A DNA stretch of 64,000 nucleotides, taken from contig NZ_JAMSHO010000001.1 in NCBI RefSeq assembly GCF_040147005.1, positions 1,612,001-1,676,000 of the forward strand. Direction: 5' to 3'. This stretch comes from Halomonas sp. H10-9-1 (GTDB lineage Bacteria; Pseudomonadota; Gammaproteobacteria; Pseudomonadales; Halomonadaceae). The notes beneath the pieces were generated by a model that was given only the letters and a program-made list of their open reading frames with translations, was not told the origin of the DNA and did no database searches. The position numbers were made by a program, and so were the translations under genes. Positions 54,244-61,764 of this stretch are shown here, piece after piece (the first letter of the stretch is position 1; every line of letters begins with the position of its first letter).

Positions 54244-55056
54244 TCACTCCACATCCCATAGCTGGCACTCCTCTCCCGGTAGCCGTGTGGCCAGGAACTC
54301 CGGCAGCGCCTGGTTGACCCAGCCGGCCTCTTCCACGGTGCCGGGGAAGGGCAGGGCGGCGCGCAAGCCCTGGGCCTCCGGCAGCAGCAACACCACCCGG
54401 GCCCCTGGCGCCAAGCCCGTAGCTTCGTTGTTCCAGTCGGCGATGCCACGCATCTGGAGCTCTCCTAGCGGCGAGATCACCGCCGCGCGGTTGATCTTGG
54501 TGGTGGCGTTATCGGGCAGGGTGCTCAGCGCCCCTGCCAGGGTCATCTGCGATTGCCAGCGCACCCGGGTGATGCCACCAAGGTGCCACACCTCTACCCA
54601 GCGCGGTGGCTCACACAGGGCGAAGCTTGCGACCGCCGTTAGTGGCAGGTCACGCCGCAAGTCTGCGGCGATCCACGGCAGGTCATGGCGTCCTGGCGTT
54701 CGGCTGCGCGTGAGGTCGGCGTCGGCAATGGCCTGACGCCAAGCCGCCAGCCCCTGGCTCAGGGCGCCGTTTCCGCTCAGGCGAGCACTGGCAACCAAGG
54801 TATCCAGCTCCGCGCGCAGACGCGCTTGCTGAACGGGAAGCGACTCAAGCGTGGCGCGGCGTGTCGCTACCGCATGGCCCCAGCTGATCGCCCCGGGCAC
54901 CCCGCCCAGCACGCTTACCCAGGCATCGCTCAGCTGCTGGGTCGGTTGCGCCACCACCGGCGTCGCCATCAGCAGCGCCGCTAGCACCGCGCCATGACGG
55001 CACCATGCGGCAATCCGGCGGCGTTTTGCCCCCGTACGCCGCTGCGACTGCTTCAT
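54244..55056 (-). CDS. yjbG: GfcC/YjbG-like exopolysaccharide periplasmic protein
   Basis: 270-residue exported protein with an unusually basic n-region (MKQSQRRTGAKRRRIAAWCR) before the hydrophobic core GAVLAALLMATPVVAQ. Mature sequence fits the capsule-biosynthesis GfcC group (DUF1017): SARLSGNGALSQGLAAWRQ, RRDLPLTAVASFALCEPPRW, VEVWHLGGITRVRWQSQMTL and ATRLPGEECQLWDVE. AAGGA lies about 10 nt before the ATG at 55056. Its stop is 4 nt from the alternative yjbH start. Third gene of the minus-strand operon. Confidence 0.87.
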   Translation of the reverse strand: MKQSQRRTGAKRRRIAAWCRHGAVLAALLMATPVVAQPTQQLSDAWVSVLGGVPGAISWGHAVATRRATLESLPVQQARLRAELDTLVASARLSGNGALSQGLAAWRQAIADADLTRSRTPGRHDLPWIAADLRRDLPLTAVASFALCEPPRWVEVWHLGGITRVRWQSQMTLAGALSTLPDNATTKINRAAVISPLGELQMRGIADWNNEATGLAPGARVVLLLPEAQGLRAALPFPGTVEEAGWVNQALPEFLATRLPGEECQLWDVE

Positions 55057-55085
55057 GTCGTGATCCTTGACCCTTTTACCATCGA

Positions 55086-55808
55086 TTACCACCACGCTCG
55101 CGCCACCTCCCATGCAATCTGATCACCCTCGGGCCATGGCGAAACCTCCGCCGCCCACAAGCGCCTGTCTTGCGGACTGCGATAAAAGCGCGATTGGCTC
55201 ACGCCCCCACTGTCCCAGGTAATGAGCTCGCGACATAACTCCAGCGGCCGCGAACTCAGCGGCAGGGCGCGTGTCTGTGCCGGCTCGCAGCGCAGCTCGG
55301 CATCACCTTCAGCGGCCAGCACGTCACCGCTGGCGTTCTGCCAGTGGCTGGCGACCCGGTAGCTGACCGGCGTGTCGGATCGCCACGGCACCCAGCCAGA
55401 AGCGCTGGACTCTGCATGATTCTCGAGCGGGGCATGATTCTCGAGCGGGGTATAGCGCAGGCTCAACAGGTCGCGACGAAAGCCCACGGTAGCGGCAAGC
55501 CCATCGCGGTAGAGCACCAGCGCACCCTGCTGACCGGTGGGCCATAGCGTGGTATCACCGGCCAACGCGCCCAGCACTACCAAGCCGCTTCGCGAGGCGC
55601 TCTCCAGCACAAGTGAGGCGAAGCGCAGCGATTCGGCCCGTTCGCTGGGGCTGCTAGCCCCCATACCGCCCGGGAATGCAGCGCCGATCGAGCTGCCCAG
55701 GGGCGAAACGCCGCCGCCGGCACAGCCCGTCAAGATCAGGGCGGCACCGGCGGCGAGCGCAACGCTGGCGTGGCGGAAGCCAGACGCAGTGTTAGTCAAA
55801 AGATCCAT
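55086..55808 (-). CDS. yjbF: YjbF/GfcB-like exopolysaccharide lipoprotein
   Basis: 240-residue lipoprotein: MDLLTNTASGFRHASVALAA then GAALILTGCAGGG, with lipobox LTGC. The mature part fits the YjbF group (LRFASLVLESASRSGLVVLG, GLAATVGFRRDLLSLRYTPL, WVPWRSDTPVSYRVASHWQN, ELITWDSGGVSQSRFYRSPQ). A small internal duplication gives PLENHAPLENHAE near residues 122-134 (18-bp unit TGATTCTCGAGCGGGGCA on the plus strand). The start ATG at 55808 has AAGG too close for an ideal ribosome site; TTG at 55820 is the alternative. Second gene of yjbEFGH. Confidence 0.87.
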   Translation of the reverse strand: MDLLTNTASGFRHASVALAAGAALILTGCAGGGVSPLGSSIGAAFPGGMGASSPSERAESLRFASLVLESASRSGLVVLGALAGDTTLWPTGQQGALVLYRDGLAATVGFRRDLLSLRYTPLENHAPLENHAESSASGWVPWRSDTPVSYRVASHWQNASGDVLAAEGDAELRCEPAQTRALPLSSRPLELCRELITWDSGGVSQSRFYRSPQDRRLWAAEVSPWPEGDQIAWEVARAWW

Positions 55809-55880
55809 CCTTGGAAGCAAGGAGACTGGTTGACCGCTTCTCAGCGGATCGTTGTGCGAAGATGGCCCTGATCAAGCCGA

Positions 55881-56168
55881 TCAGTTGGTACCGGAGCTTG
55901 AGCTGCTGTCGGAGGCGACGATGACCCCGCCTATCACGGCGACAGCGGCGATGGCCCCAAGGGTAGTGGCGGAGAGGCCGGTCGCCTGTTGCAGACCGGC
56001 CGCGAAGCCTTGCGGCTGGTTCTGCGCGGTGGCGACACCCTGGCCGCTGCCGCCGGCCTCTTCGCCAGTCGGCTCTCCCTGCGCCATCGCCAGCGGCGTG
56101 GTCAGCATGCCGGCAATGGCCACCAGCGCGCTGGCTTTCTTGAATCCTGCGGTCTTGAAGGTCGGCAT
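55881..56168 (-). CDS. yjbE: YjbE-like small secreted protein
   Basis: 95-residue exported protein: signal MPTFKTAGFKKASALVAIAG, cleaved after AMAQ; a Gly/Glu/Gln-rich middle (GEPTGEEAGGSGQGVATAQN) and a hydrophobic segment (TTLGAIAAVAVIGGVIVASD) before a poly-Ser end (SSSSSGTN). This layout matches YjbE/GfcA, the first gene of the E. coli yjbEFGH and gfc operons. AGGAG is 8 nt before the ATG at 56168. Gene order E-F-G-H is intact. Confidence 0.85.
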   Translation of the reverse strand: MPTFKTAGFKKASALVAIAGMLTTPLAMAQGEPTGEEAGGSGQGVATAQNQPQGFAAGLQQATGLSATTLGAIAAVAVIGGVIVASDSSSSSGTN

Positions 56169-56453
56169 CGTGAGACTCCTGTGCATATGGTGTCGACGTG
56201 AGATTTCTTACGTTACGTGATGGTAGCCCAATGCTCGGCAGACTGCGACCCTCGAATGGTCGATAACTCGACAGCGCAGAAGGCCGCCCTTTGACAAGGC
56301 AACGCATGTGCTTACAGGCGGCACAAGTCGCCGGGCTATTGACCTCAATATTCCTGTCACGTTTTGCCAACATCATGACGGTAAAAGCATGTATCTGGGA
56401 GTGGCCGTCTACCGCCCAACGTGTAGGACATTGACTACAATCGTTGAAATGCC

Positions 56454-56493
56454 GCCTCGAGCGGTAGGCCTCGAGCGCTTAGCCAGTTATAAT
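56454..56493 (+). promoter_or_regulatory. wza promoter region with direct repeats
   Basis: A perfect -10 TATAAT at 56488-56493 lacks a recognisable -35. Instead two direct repeats GCCTCGAGCG (56454-56463, 56468-56477; period 14) occupy about -46 to -23 from a start near 56500. This suggests an activator-dependent promoter. The rest of the divergent region 56169-56620 holds no gene; on the minus strand a partial GGCGGTAG octamer is at 56409-56416. Confidence 0.6.
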
Positions 56494-56577
56494 TCGCCCC
56501 TTTCAGCAGTACACCCAATAACAATAAGCCAAAGCGTTGACCATCCAGGCCTCGGGGACTCGCCTATGACACCTCGG

Positions 56578-56589
56578 GGCGGTAGCGTG
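56578..56589 (+). promoter_or_regulatory. ops element (RfaH recruitment site) in the wza leader
   Basis: GGCGGTAGCGTG is identical to the E. coli ops element. It lies on the coding strand 31 nt before the wza ATG and about 80 nt after the predicted start point, the usual setting for RfaH loading. rfaH itself is at 7200-7733. Confidence 0.9.
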
Positions 56590-56620
56590 TCCAGACGACC
56601 CATCGACGAGAGACCGAGCC

Positions 56621-57742
56621 ATGCGCCACCACCGCCTCAACCGACTGCGACTCGCCGGCCTCGGCCTGGCCGCCCTCGGCCTGCTTGCCGGCTGCTCCCT
56701 GGCCCCCGGTAGCCATATGGACTACCAGACCGAGACTGCACCCATCGACGAGCTGGTGGATATCGAACCCATCACCCCGGGGCTGATCGCCAGCTGGCAG
56801 ACCGCGGCGGGCGGCCAGCCGATGAGTGCCGAGCTCAAGGCGCAGCTTGAGGCCTACGAATACCGCGTCGGCCCCGGCGACGTGCTCAGTATCATCGTCT
56901 ACGACCACCCAGAGCTCACCAACCCCGGTGGCACCGAGCGCAGCGCCGCCGAGGTCGGCAACCGCGTGCAGGCCGACGGCACCTTTTTTTACCCTTATAT
57001 CGGCCGGGTGCAGGCCGAGGGCAAGACCATCGGCGAGATCCGCAGCGAGCTAAGCCGCCGGCTCGCCGCCTATATCACCCAGCCCCAGGTCGAGGTCAGC
57101 GTCGCCGCCTTCAACGCCAAGAAGGTCTACCTCAGCGGCGAGGTCAGCGAGCCCAAGACCCTGCCCATCACCAGCGTGCCGCTGACCCTGGTCGACGCCA
57201 TCAGCCAGGTGGGCAGCGCCAACCCCGGTGCCAACTGGCACGCCGTCTACCTCAATCGCAACGGCCAGCAGCAGCGTATCTCGCTGTTCGAGCTGATGCG
57301 CAACGGCGACATGACCCAGAACCGCCTGCTACAGCCCGGCGACATCCTGCATGTGCCCAGCGCCGAGAACCAGGCTGTGGCGGTGATGGGCCAGGTCAAT
57401 CGACCCGGCAGTATCCCGCTGGGCAACGAGCGCATGACGCTCACCGACGCCATCTCGCGCAGCGGCGGTATCGATGAGCGCAGTGCCAACCCCTCCGGCA
57501 TCTTCGTCATTCGTGGCCAGGAGCAGGGCGACAAGCTCGCCACCGTCTACCAGCTCGATGTGCGCAACGCCGCCTCCTTCACCCTGGGCAACCGCTTCAC
57601 CCTCGAGCCTCAGGACGTGATCTACGTCACCACCGCGCCCATCGCCCGCTGGAACCGCGTGATCAGCCTGCTGCTGCCCTCCATCAGCCTTCCGGGTGTG
57701 GCGGCCGAGACGGTCAACGACGTCGACGACGCCCGGAACTGA
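56621..57742 (+). CDS. wza: polysaccharide export lipoprotein Wza
   Basis: Outer-membrane channel for capsule or exopolysaccharide. 373 residues: lipoprotein signal MRHHRLNRLRLAGLGLAALG then LLAGCSLAPGSHM, polysaccharide-export domain (EYRVGPGDVLSIIVYDHPEL, GTFFYPYIGRVQAEGKTIGE), two SLBB-type repeats (KKVYLSGEVSEPKTLPITSV, AVAVMGQVNRPGSIPLGNER) and an amphipathic C-terminus (ARWNRVISLLLPSISLPGVA) that forms the barrel. First gene of wza-wzb-wzc and carries the ops element in its leader. Stop overlaps wzb by 1 nt. Confidence 0.95.
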   Translation: MRHHRLNRLRLAGLGLAALGLLAGCSLAPGSHMDYQTETAPIDELVDIEPITPGLIASWQTAAGGQPMSAELKAQLEAYEYRVGPGDVLSIIVYDHPELTNPGGTERSAAEVGNRVQADGTFFYPYIGRVQAEGKTIGEIRSELSRRLAAYITQPQVEVSVAAFNAKKVYLSGEVSEPKTLPITSVPLTLVDAISQVGSANPGANWHAVYLNRNGQQQRISLFELMRNGDMTQNRLLQPGDILHVPSAENQAVAVMGQVNRPGSIPLGNERMTLTDAISRSGGIDERSANPSGIFVIRGQEQGDKLATVYQLDVRNAASFTLGNRFTLEPQDVIYVTTAPIARWNRVISLLLPSISLPGVAAETVNDVDDARN

Positions 57743-58173
57743 TGTTTGCACGCATCCTGGTCGTCTGCACCGGCAACATCTGCCGCAGCCCGGTGGCCGA
57801 GGCCATGCTGCGCCGGGCCCTCCCGGCCAAGCAGCTGAGCTCCGCCGGCCTCGGCGCCCTGGTCGGCCACGGCGTCGAACCCACCGCCCGGGAGCTTGCC
57901 GAAGCCGACGGCCTCGATGTCGCCGGCCACCAGGCCCGCCAGCTCACCCGCGAGATGCTGGCTCAGGCCGATCTGATACTCGTCATGAGCCAAGGCCAAC
58001 GCCGCGCCGTCGGTGAGCTGGCCCCGCAGGCCCTCGGCAAGACCATGCTCCTCGGCAAATGGCTGCCCGGAGAACCGGAGATACCGGATCCGTACCGCAA
58101 GAGCCGGGAGGCGTTTGAGCACGTGCACGGGCTACTGGCCGCCGCGGTGGGGGAGTGGGCGAGGAGGCTGTAG
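57742..58173 (+). CDS. wzb: low-molecular-weight protein-tyrosine phosphatase Wzb
   Basis: 143-residue phosphatase that dephosphorylates Wzc. P-loop VCTGNICRSPVAEAMLRR at residues about 8-25 (CX5RS form), and the catalytic Asp in EIPDPYRKSREAFEHVH. ATG at 57742 overlaps the wza stop (TGATG), so translation is coupled. It is separated from wzc by 985 nt of repeats and a small gene, which is unusual for this trio. Confidence 0.95.
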   Translation: MFARILVVCTGNICRSPVAEAMLRRALPAKQLSSAGLGALVGHGVEPTARELAEADGLDVAGHQARQLTREMLAQADLILVMSQGQRRAVGELAPQALGKTMLLGKWLPGEPEIPDPYRKSREAFEHVHGLLAAAVGEWARRL

Positions 58174-58177
58174 GGGC

Positions 58178-58670
58178 AAGCTACAAGCTACAAGCTACAA
58201 GGAAACCCGGGAATAACTTGTAGGAGGCCGGCTCTGCCGGGCGAGCGGAGGCCGAAGGCCTCCCCCGGTGCCCCCGAATCGCCGATAAACCGGGCTCCCA
58301 CGAAAGCTGCAAGCTACAAGCTACAAGCTACAAGGAAACCCGGGAATAACTTGTAGGAGGCCGGCTCTGCCGGGCGAGCGGAGGCCGAAGGCCTCCCCCG
58401 GTGCCCCCGAATCGCCGATAAACCGGGCTCCCACGAAAGCTGCAAGCTACAAGCCGCAAGCTACAAGGAAACCCGGGAATAACTTGTAGGAGGCCGGCTC
58501 TGCCGGGCGAACGGAGGCCGAAGGCCTCCCCCGGTGCCCCCGAATCGCCGATAAACCGGGCTCCCACGAAAGCTGCAAGCTACAAGCCGCAAGCTACAAG
58601 GAAACCCGGGAATAACTTGTAGGAGGCCGGCTCTGCCGGGCGAACGGAGGCCGAAGGCCTCCCCAAGGCA
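58178..58670. repeat. 133-bp tandem repeat, about 3.6 copies, between wzb and wzc
   Basis: The landmark GGAAACCCGGGAATAACTTG recurs at 58201, 58334, 58467 and 58600, period 133. Each unit carries GTAGGAGG-CCGGC-TCT-GCCGG-GCGAGCGG with GGAGGCCGAAGGCCTCC, the RAYT-type piece GCCGATAAACCGGGCTCCCA, and CAAGCTA heptamers. Units differ by only a few bases. No gene lies inside; the gap is 58174-58727. Confidence 0.94.
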
Positions 58671-58727
58671 CATCTGGTGACTCATTAGCTAATCTCAAAG
58701 AACATGTTTCGCTTGGAGATTGGCTAT

Positions 58728-59069
58728 ATGAAATTCGAGGATCTGCAGGTTTGGAAACGCGCTGCGCGCCTGTGTGCCAATGTCTATACCGAATTCAAAG
58801 GCTGTCGAGATTTCGGCTTCAAGGACCAGATCACCCGCTCGGCCTTATCCATCGCCAGCAACATCGCCGAAGGGTACGAACGGGATAGCGAGAAAGACCG
58901 AGTCCGCTTCTTGAGTTACTCCAAAGGCTCATGCGGTGAACTCAGAACACAGATATATATCGGCATCGAGATTGGTTACATCGAAAAACAGCTCGGCCAG
59001 CAGTGGGCCCAGGAGACCCGCGAAATCTCCAAGATGCTCCACGGCCTGATGGCCTCCTTCCGCCGCTAA
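58728..59069 (+). CDS. four-helix bundle protein (23S rRNA intervening-sequence type)
   Basis: 113-residue protein with MKFEDLQVWKRAARLCANVY, FGFKDQITRSALSIASNIAE, GYERDSEKDRVRFLSYSKGS and CGELRTQIYIGIEIGY. This is the S23/IVP family first seen in rRNA intervening sequences and common beside sugar and capsule genes; its role is unknown. GGAG lies about 10 nt upstream of the ATG at 58728; an ATG eight codons earlier is the alternative. Lower GC than wzb and wzc, suggesting acquisition together with the repeats. Confidence 0.87.
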   Translation: MKFEDLQVWKRAARLCANVYTEFKGCRDFGFKDQITRSALSIASNIAEGYERDSEKDRVRFLSYSKGSCGELRTQIYIGIEIGYIEKQLGQQWAQETREISKMLHGLMASFRR

Positions 59070-59157
59070 GAATCATCAACATAGAAACGCTGGGTTTCCT
59101 TGCAGCTTGCAGCTTGCTCCTTGCAGCTGACCACCCAGCCCGGAGAGCTCACCCCAC

Positions 59158-61374
59158 ATGTCTGACCCACAGAACCCCGGAACGAAGCCATCTTCAGTGG
59201 CGGATGATGAGATAGACCTCGGCCGTCTCTTCGGCCTGCTCCTCGACCACAAGTGGCTAATCATCGCCATCACCTTCGTGTTTGCCCTGGGTGGCGTGGC
59301 CTATGCGCTGCTGGCCACCCCCGTGTATCAGGGTGATGCCCTGGTGCAGGTGGAGCGCCGCTCCACCGTCAGCCCGCTGGGCGATCTCGCCGAGGTGTTC
59401 GGCCAGGAGGGCGAGTCCTCCACTGCCGCCGAGGTGCAGATCCTGCAGTCGCGCATGGTGCTGGGGCAGGTGGTCGATCGTATCGGCCTGGAAACCGTGG
59501 TGCAGCCGCGCACCCTGCCGGTCATCGGTAACTTCATTCGTCGTCACGGTATCGAGCGCCCTGAGTTCATGGCCGGCCAGGCGTTCGTGTGGGGGGGCGA
59601 GACCATCGAGGTAGGGCGGCTGGATGTCACCCAGGCATGGCGCGGCAAGCCGCTCACCCTGATCGCCCAGGGCAACGGCGGCTACCAGCTCGAACACGAA
59701 GGCCAGGTCCTCGGCGCCGGGGAGGTGGGGCAGCTCGCGACGCTCGCCCAGGGCGACATCACCCTGCGCGTGGCCGATCTCGAGGCGCCCGCCGGCGCCG
59801 AGTTCACCCTGCTCAAGCGCAGCCGCCCGGCGGCGATCAACCAGCTCCAGAGCCGCCTCTCCGTGAGCGAGGTGGGTGGTGGGCGCAACAGTAGCACTGG
59901 CATGCTGCGTATCACCCTCACCGGCACCGAGCGTGCCGAGATCCGCCAGGCGCTGGACGCCGTCACCGAAACCTTCCTCACCCAGAACGTCGAGCGCCAA
60001 TCCGCCGAGGCCCAGCAGAGCCTAGAGTTTCTGCGCGAGCAGGCCCCCGAGCTGCGCGCCCAGCTGGCCCAGGCTGAGGACGCCCTGAACGACTACCGCG
60101 TCGAGATGGACAGCGTGGACCTCTCCAGCGAGTCCCAGGCCGCCATCGAGCAGTTCATCGCCCTGGAGCAGCAGCTCAACGAGCTGGAGTTCCAGGAAGC
60201 CGAGCTGGCCCAGCGTTTTACCCCTAACCATCCTGCCTACCAGACCCTGCTGCGCAAGAAGCGTCAGCTGCAGCAGGAGCGTGCCCAGCTCAACGAGCGC
60301 GTCAACGAGCTGCCCGCCGCCCAGCAGGAAATCGTGCGCCTGACTCGCGACGTTGAGGTCACCCAAGCGATCTACGTCAGCGTGCTCAACAAGATCCAGG
60401 AGCTCGAAGTAGCCCGCGCCGGCACTGTGGGCAACGTGCGCATCATCGACGAGGCGCTGGTGGGCGAGGCCCCCATCGAGCCTAAGAAGCCGCTGATCGT
60501 GGTGCTGGCCACCCTGCTGGGTGGCATGCTGGCGGTGGGCCTGGTGCTGGTGCGCGGCCTGCTCAACCGCGGTGTGGAGAGCCCGGAGCAGATCGAGGAT
60601 GCCGGCCTGCCGGTGTACGCCACCGTGCCGCTCTCGGATGAGCAGCAGAAGCTGGTGCGCCGGGTGAAGCACAAGCGCGACCGCCACGCCAGTGAGATCG
60701 CTACCGCGGTGCTCGCCGAGCGGGCGCCGGCCGACAATGCCATCGAGGCGCTGCGCGGCCTACGCACCAGCCTGCACTTCGCCATGCTGGAAGCCGATGA
60801 CAACCGCCTGGTGATCACCGGCTCCAGCCCCTCGGTAGGCAAGAGCTTTGTTTCCATCAACCTCGGCGCGGTGTGTGCCCAGGCCGGCCAGCGCGTGCTG
60901 GTGGTGGATGCCGACATGCGCAAGGGCCACGTGCACAACGCCTTCGGCGGGCGCAGCAAGAATGGCCTTTCGGAGCTACTTGCCGGCAAGCTCGGCCTCG
61001 AGGAGGTGGTGCGCCACAGCACGCAGGAAGGGCTCGATTACCTCTCACGGGGCGAATCACCGCCCAACCCCTCGGAGCTTTTGATGCACCAGCGCTTCAG
61101 CCAGTTCCTGGAGATCGCCAGCCGGCAGTATGACCTGGTCATCCTCGACACCCCGCCGGTGCTGGCCGTCACCGATGCCGCCGTGGTCGGCCGCCAGTGT
61201 GGTACCACCCTGATGGTCGCTCGTTTCCAGCAGAACCCGGTCAAGGAGATCCAGATCGCCACCCGCCGCCTGGAAACCGCCGGCGTCAGCGTCAAGGGCG
61301 CCATCCTTAACGCCATGCAGCGCAAGGCCGCCACCTACTACGGCTACGGCTACTACAACTACTCCTACAAGTAG
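59158..61374 (+). CDS. wzc: tyrosine-protein kinase / polysaccharide co-polymerase Wzc
   Basis: 738-residue BY-kinase controlling exopolysaccharide chain length and export. Wzz-type N domain (IDLGRLFGLLLDHKWLIIAI with TM1 about 31-53), long periplasmic coiled coil, TM2 about 446-466 (LIVVLATLLGGMLAVGLVLV), then the kinase: Walker A GSSPSVGKSFVSINLG near 557, Walker A' VLVVDADMRKGHVH near 581, Walker B LVILDTPPVLAVTD near 660, and a tyrosine cluster at the end (TYYGYGYYNYSYK) for autophosphorylation. Wzb is its phosphatase. No downstream polysaccharide glycosyltransferases appear in the window. Confidence 0.95.
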   Translation: MSDPQNPGTKPSSVADDEIDLGRLFGLLLDHKWLIIAITFVFALGGVAYALLATPVYQGDALVQVERRSTVSPLGDLAEVFGQEGESSTAAEVQILQSRMVLGQVVDRIGLETVVQPRTLPVIGNFIRRHGIERPEFMAGQAFVWGGETIEVGRLDVTQAWRGKPLTLIAQGNGGYQLEHEGQVLGAGEVGQLATLAQGDITLRVADLEAPAGAEFTLLKRSRPAAINQLQSRLSVSEVGGGRNSSTGMLRITLTGTERAEIRQALDAVTETFLTQNVERQSAEAQQSLEFLREQAPELRAQLAQAEDALNDYRVEMDSVDLSSESQAAIEQFIALEQQLNELEFQEAELAQRFTPNHPAYQTLLRKKRQLQQERAQLNERVNELPAAQQEIVRLTRDVEVTQAIYVSVLNKIQELEVARAGTVGNVRIIDEALVGEAPIEPKKPLIVVLATLLGGMLAVGLVLVRGLLNRGVESPEQIEDAGLPVYATVPLSDEQQKLVRRVKHKRDRHASEIATAVLAERAPADNAIEALRGLRTSLHFAMLEADDNRLVITGSSPSVGKSFVSINLGAVCAQAGQRVLVVDADMRKGHVHNAFGGRSKNGLSELLAGKLGLEEVVRHSTQEGLDYLSRGESPPNPSELLMHQRFSQFLEIASRQYDLVILDTPPVLAVTDAAVVGRQCGTTLMVARFQQNPVKEIQIATRRLETAGVSVKGAILNAMQRKAATYYGYGYYNYSYK

Positions 61375-61410
61375 GGCGCCCCTTGACCCCTTGCTCCCAA
61401 GGACTACCCC

Positions 61411-61452
61411 CTTGATGAGGTCTTCAATCGGATGAGGTCTTCAAGCGCTGAG
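61411..61452 (+). pseudogene. 3' stub of an Rpn/DUF4351-type gene, duplicated 17-bp unit
   Basis: GATGAGGTCTTCAA occurs at 61414 and 61431. The second copy reads DEVFKR-stop and is followed by the nucleotidyltransferase ATG, exactly as LDDVFKR-stop precedes the second nucleotidyltransferase at 63098. It is the leftover end of a gene whose partner survives in part at 62600-63094. Confidence 0.65.
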
Positions 61453-61454
61453 CC

Positions 61455-61754
61455 ATGCGACTGAATCAGCACGAAATCGATGTCATCAAGGCAGCCACAG
61501 CCGAGATCTTCGGCAATGAGGCCGAGATCCGGCTCTTCGGCTCGCGCATTGACGACGCTGCCAGAGGCGGCGACATCGACCTCATGGTCACGGTCAACCA
61601 ACCTGTCGATAATCCGGCCTGGGATTGCGCGCGCCTCGAAGGATCCATCATCATGAAACTCGGGGAGCAGAAGATCGATGTTCTGCTGGAGGCTCCCGGC
61701 TTGAAGCGTTTTCCGATCCATGAAATCGCCCGGGAGCAGGGCATCCGGCTGTGA
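61455..61754 (+). CDS. MNT-type nucleotidyltransferase antitoxin, copy 1
   Basis: 99-residue minimal nucleotidyltransferase: MRLNQHEIDVIKAATAEIFG, catalytic motif LFGSRIDDAARGGDIDLMV (GSR...GGDID), and QKIDVLLEAPGLKRFPIHEI. In MntA-HepT systems such proteins AMPylate and silence the HEPN toxin. It is 10 nt upstream of the HEPN gene. Very similar to copy 2 at 63098. Confidence 0.9.
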   Translation: MRLNQHEIDVIKAATAEIFGNEAEIRLFGSRIDDAARGGDIDLMVTVNQPVDNPAWDCARLEGSIIMKLGEQKIDVLLEAPGLKRFPIHEIAREQGIRL

Positions 61755-61764
61755 GGAGCCCGCT

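Noticed and set aside
58178..58670. possible CRISPR array or repeat-protein gene
   Set aside because: The 133-bp units are almost fully identical with no unique spacers; 133 is not a multiple of three, so no repeat protein is encoded.
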